From assembly GCF_005885675.1 (NCBI RefSeq), contig NZ_VANR01000004.1:300159-364158 (forward strand): a stretch of DNA of 64,000 nt. Direction: 5' to 3'. Made by a program: the position numbers and the translations under genes. The stretch comes from Polaribacter aestuariivivens. Lineage in GTDB: Bacteria; Bacteroidota; Bacteroidia; Flavobacteriales; Flavobacteriaceae. Of this stretch, positions 62,365 through 64,000 are shown one piece after another. The notes beneath the pieces were generated by a model, which was given only the letters and a program-made list of their open reading frames with translations, had not been told where the DNA came from and made no database searches. The first letter of the stretch is position 1; the number at the start of each line of letters is the position of its first letter.

Positions 62365-63249
62365 TTATTTCTGATTATAACCAAAACGTTTCAATTGAAT
62401 TTTGTCGCTTCGCCAATTTTTATTCACTTTTACAAATAGTTCTATAAATACTTTTTTCTCAAAGAATTTTTCTAAATCTTTTCTAGCCTCTGCACCAACT
62501 CTTTTTATAGCGGAACCTTTATGGCCAATAATTATTCCTTTTTGAGTTTCTCTTTCAACCATAATTACGGATCGAATTCTAACAATGTTTTCTTCCTCAA
62601 TAAACTCTTCTGTTTCTACTTCTACAGAATATGGAATTTCTTTTTTGTAATGAATTAATATTTTTTCTCTAATTTTTTCATTTACAAAAAAGCGTTCTGG
62701 TTTGTCTGTTAATTGATCTTTTGGATAAAATGCAGGACCTTCTGGTAATAATTCTTTTATTTTTTCAAAAACTTGCGAAACATTAAAGCCTTCAAGTGCT
62801 GAAATTACAAAAACATCTGCATTGGGTACTTTTGTATTCCAATATTCAATTTTTTCTTCAACTTCATCTTGCGAAGATTTATCAATTTTATTTAATAATA
62901 ATATGATAGGAATTTCGCTATGAATAATTCTATTAAAAAAGGCTTCATTTTTTAATTCTTTTTCTCCAACTTCAACCATATAAATAAGTATGTCTGCATC
63001 TTCAAATGCAGATTTAACGAAGTCCATCATAGACGATTGTAATTCATAAGCAGGTTTAATGATTCCTGGAGTATCAGAAAATACAATTTGATGATTTTTG
63101 TCGTTTACAATACCTAAAATACGATGTCTGGTAGTTTGTGCTTTTGGCGTGATGATAGATAGTTTTTCTCCAACTAGAGCGTTCATTAAGGTAGATTTAC
63201 CTACGTTAGGATTTCCTATAATATTTACAAAACCGGCTTTATGTATCAT
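62365..63249 (-). CDS. era: Ribosome-assembly GTPase Era
   Basis: 294 residues. The GTPase domain has [21 protein letters not shown] (P-loop), DTPGIIKP, LLNKID and the conserved ISALEGFNV. The C-terminal KH domain contains IIGHKGSAIKRVGAEARKDLEKFFEKKVFIELFVKV. Era binds 16S rRNA near its 3' end in 30S maturation. The ATG at 63249 lies only about 4 bases from the -7 box, so the transcript is probably leaderless or nearly so. Confidence 0.97.
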   Translation of the reverse strand: MIHKAGFVNIIGNPNVGKSTLMNALVGEKLSIITPKAQTTRHRILGIVNDKNHQIVFSDTPGIIKPAYELQSSMMDFVKSAFEDADILIYMVEVGEKELKNEAFFNRIIHSEIPIILLLNKIDKSSQDEVEEKIEYWNTKVPNADVFVISALEGFNVSQVFEKIKELLPEGPAFYPKDQLTDKPERFFVNEKIREKILIHYKKEIPYSVEVETEEFIEEENIVRIRSVIMVERETQKGIIIGHKGSAIKRVGAEARKDLEKFFEKKVFIELFVKVNKNWRSDKIQLKRFGYNQK

Positions 63250-63253
63250 GTCG

Positions 63254-63284
63254 CAAAGATAATTTCTTTTTACAGTTCCTTCAA
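63254..63284 (-). promoter_or_regulatory. Promoter for era, with almost no leader
   Basis: On the minus strand, TATCTTTG (63254-63261) matches TAnnTTTG, and TTG (63282-63284) lies 20 bases upstream. The box ends only 4 bases before the era ATG. Confidence 0.7.
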
Positions 63285-63317
63285 TTTTAAGTGATTAAAA
63301 AATAATTAAAATAAAGT

Positions 63318-63349
63318 TTGGTAGTTACTTAGAATGTGTTGTATATTTG
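63318..63349 (+). promoter_or_regulatory. Promoter for tRNA-fMet
   Basis: TTG at 63318-63320 and TATATTTG at 63342-63349, with a 21-base spacer. The tRNA 5' end is 11 bases downstream. The core GTTGTATATTTGCA is the same as in the tRNA-Glu promoter. Confidence 0.75.
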
Positions 63350-63359
63350 CAGTCCAAAT

Positions 63360-63432
<73 letters not shown>

Positions 63433-63456
63433 CTAAGCTTAATGCTCATAGAATCA

Positions 63457-63487
63457 ACGGATTGTTTACGAACAATCCGTTTTTTTA
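63457..63487 (+). terminator. Intrinsic terminator after tRNA-fMet
   Basis: ACGGATTGTT (63457-63466) pairs perfectly with AACAATCCGT (63471-63480), loop TACG, followed by TTTTTT. Confidence 0.85.
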
Positions 63488-63739
63488 TGTCTTTAAGTTT
63501 CTTACTTTTACGTACCGTAAACTTTTTTACTATGAAAATGAATTATTTTCTGATTCTATCGAAGAAAATAAGATAAAGATAGTACCTAAAGACATAGAGT
63601 TAAAAATAAATAAAAGCACCGATTTTGAAAATACAAACCGAATAGAAAATCCGCGAGGACTTTCGCAAGTAGGCAAGAAGACAGCAATAAATTATACACG
63701 TCTTAAGTTTGTCTTTTAATAAATTTGACAAATAATCAG
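63488..63739. other. Stretch without a recognised gene
   Basis: Between the tRNA terminator and the IS110 left end. An open frame of 85 codons crosses it (63462-63719), but it begins inside the terminator hairpin and its product resembles nothing I know, so I do not call it. The left boundary of the IS element may lie in here. Confidence 0.5.
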
Positions 63740-63746
63740 AAAGAAT

Positions 63747-63912
63747 AAAAGAGAGAATTAAGGTTAGTATACACGGTGAAGCTTAGACTTCGACAACATT
63801 GATAATCCTCTCTCTTTTCTACTTTACATCACGTTCAGTTCTGTGAGACTTTAGATCTCGATTTCAAGTTGTTGTGAGTTCAAGTAGTTTATTCTTTCCT
63901 AAATCATTTCAT
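63747..63912 (+). ncRNA. Candidate bridge RNA in the IS110 left end
   Basis: In IS110-type elements the region upstream of the transposase encodes a bridge RNA that pairs with target and donor DNA. Here a 9-bp basal stem (AAAAGAGAG 63747-63755 with CTCTCTTTT 63810-63818) encloses a hairpin TGAAG/CTTCG (63777-63792). A second similar hairpin TGAGA/TCTCG lies at 63844-63860. Both have the pattern TGAnn, a CTTAGA or CTTTAGA loop, then nnTCG. This would fit a target loop and a donor loop. About 166 nt, near the length known for IS621. Confidence 0.5.
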
Positions 63913-64000
63913 ATGAATAAATATAATGAAACTTTTGGAATTGACATTAGTAAGGCTGTTTTTGATTGTTATGGCTCTATTCAAGGTCATTTACAATTTA
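63913..64000 (+). CDS. IS110-family transposase, N-terminus (3' truncated by the window)
   Basis: Only the first 29 codons are visible, starting MNKYNETFGIDISKAVFD and continuing CYGSIQGHLQF. This is the RuvC-like start of IS110 transposases, with the first catalytic aspartate in GIDISK (D11). The rest of the DEDD domain and the C-terminal serine domain lie beyond the window edge. Whether the gene is intact cannot be seen. Confidence 0.85.
   Translation, partial: MNKYNETFGIDISKAVFDCYGSIQGHLQF

Larger units (their letters stand above)
63740..64000 (+). mobile_element. Left end of an IS110-family insertion element (cut by the window edge)
   Basis: The element contains a non-coding left end followed by the start of a DEDD transposase at 63913. 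IS110 elements have no terminal inverted repeats, so the left boundary cannot be fixed from sequence alone; the 63740 start is an approximate guess at the beginning of the structured left end. The right part lies beyond the window. Confidence 0.7.

Noticed and set aside
63462..63719. 85-codon open frame between tRNA-fMet and the IS110 left end
   Set aside because: It starts inside the terminator hairpin of the tRNA, has no promoter box or recognisable product, and may be interrupted by the IS boundary.

Overview
The window is AT-rich bacterial chromosome of the Flavobacteriaceae type (Bacteroidota). Tenacibaculum or Polaribacter would fit, but no marker fixes the genus. The assignment rests on several things seen in the sequence: a PorT-like type IX secretion protein, a cargo protein with a C-terminal type IX sorting domain, a eukaryote-like prolyl-tRNA synthetase, many signal-peptide beta-barrel proteins, and promoters of the Bacteroidota TAnnTTTG class. 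Almost all of it is ordinary core genome. The only mobile DNA recognised is the start of an IS110-family element at the right edge.

Layout. 1-6.3 kb: the rod-shape pair mrdA (5' truncated) and rodA, then rpsT, tRNA-Glu, proS and a low-complexity lipoprotein. 6.3-16 kb: a FadL-like porin, a two-N-domain NifU protein, menG/ubiE, PorT, a SpoU methyltransferase, a lipidated BamA/TamA (TamL-like) barrel, fbaA and accD. 16-21 kb: two paralogous small barrels, a 1125-residue outer-membrane protein, ogt and tatD. 22-29 kb: a DEAD-box helicase, a small unknown protein, an OmpA lipoprotein, apbE, an unknown exported protein, a methyltransferase and map. 29-34.6 kb: a gpmI operon, an aromatic amino acid hydroxylase, a rhodanese and a LuxR-type remnant. 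34.6-39 kb: a four-gene operon DUF1800 - DUF1501 (sorting domain) - small membrane protein - GSCFA. 39-46 kb: alaS, an M23 peptidase, a MerR regulator, LemA with two TPM-domain proteins, and a lipoprotein. 46-52 kb: an operon XdhC - MocA - phosphoesterase/barrel fusion - DUF423. 52-56.6 kb: a redox-repair cluster (two MsrA, MsrB, SelO, glutaredoxin-like, aldo/keto reductase). 56.8-63.3 kb: an HD/Pycsar-effector fusion, a GAF protein, der, a two-helix membrane protein and era. 63.4-64 kb: tRNA-fMet and the IS110 left end.

Themes. Cell-envelope building dominates: PBP2/RodA elongation, outer-membrane barrel assembly, type IX secretion and its substrates, and peptidoglycan hydrolysis. Many genes carry a recognisable -7 box, and these boxes help correct several starts (map, der, tamL, era). 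Tail-to-tail gene pairs are packed very tightly, and two pairs share a single TTAA as interlocked stop codons.

Most worth a second look: the IS110 left end with a possible bridge RNA made of two look-alike hairpins; the HD hydrolase fused to a Pycsar-type membrane effector domain with no cyclase nearby; and the 1232-residue phosphatase - possible kinase-like domain - beta-barrel protein. I found no CRISPR array, rRNA operon, prophage or complete defence island.
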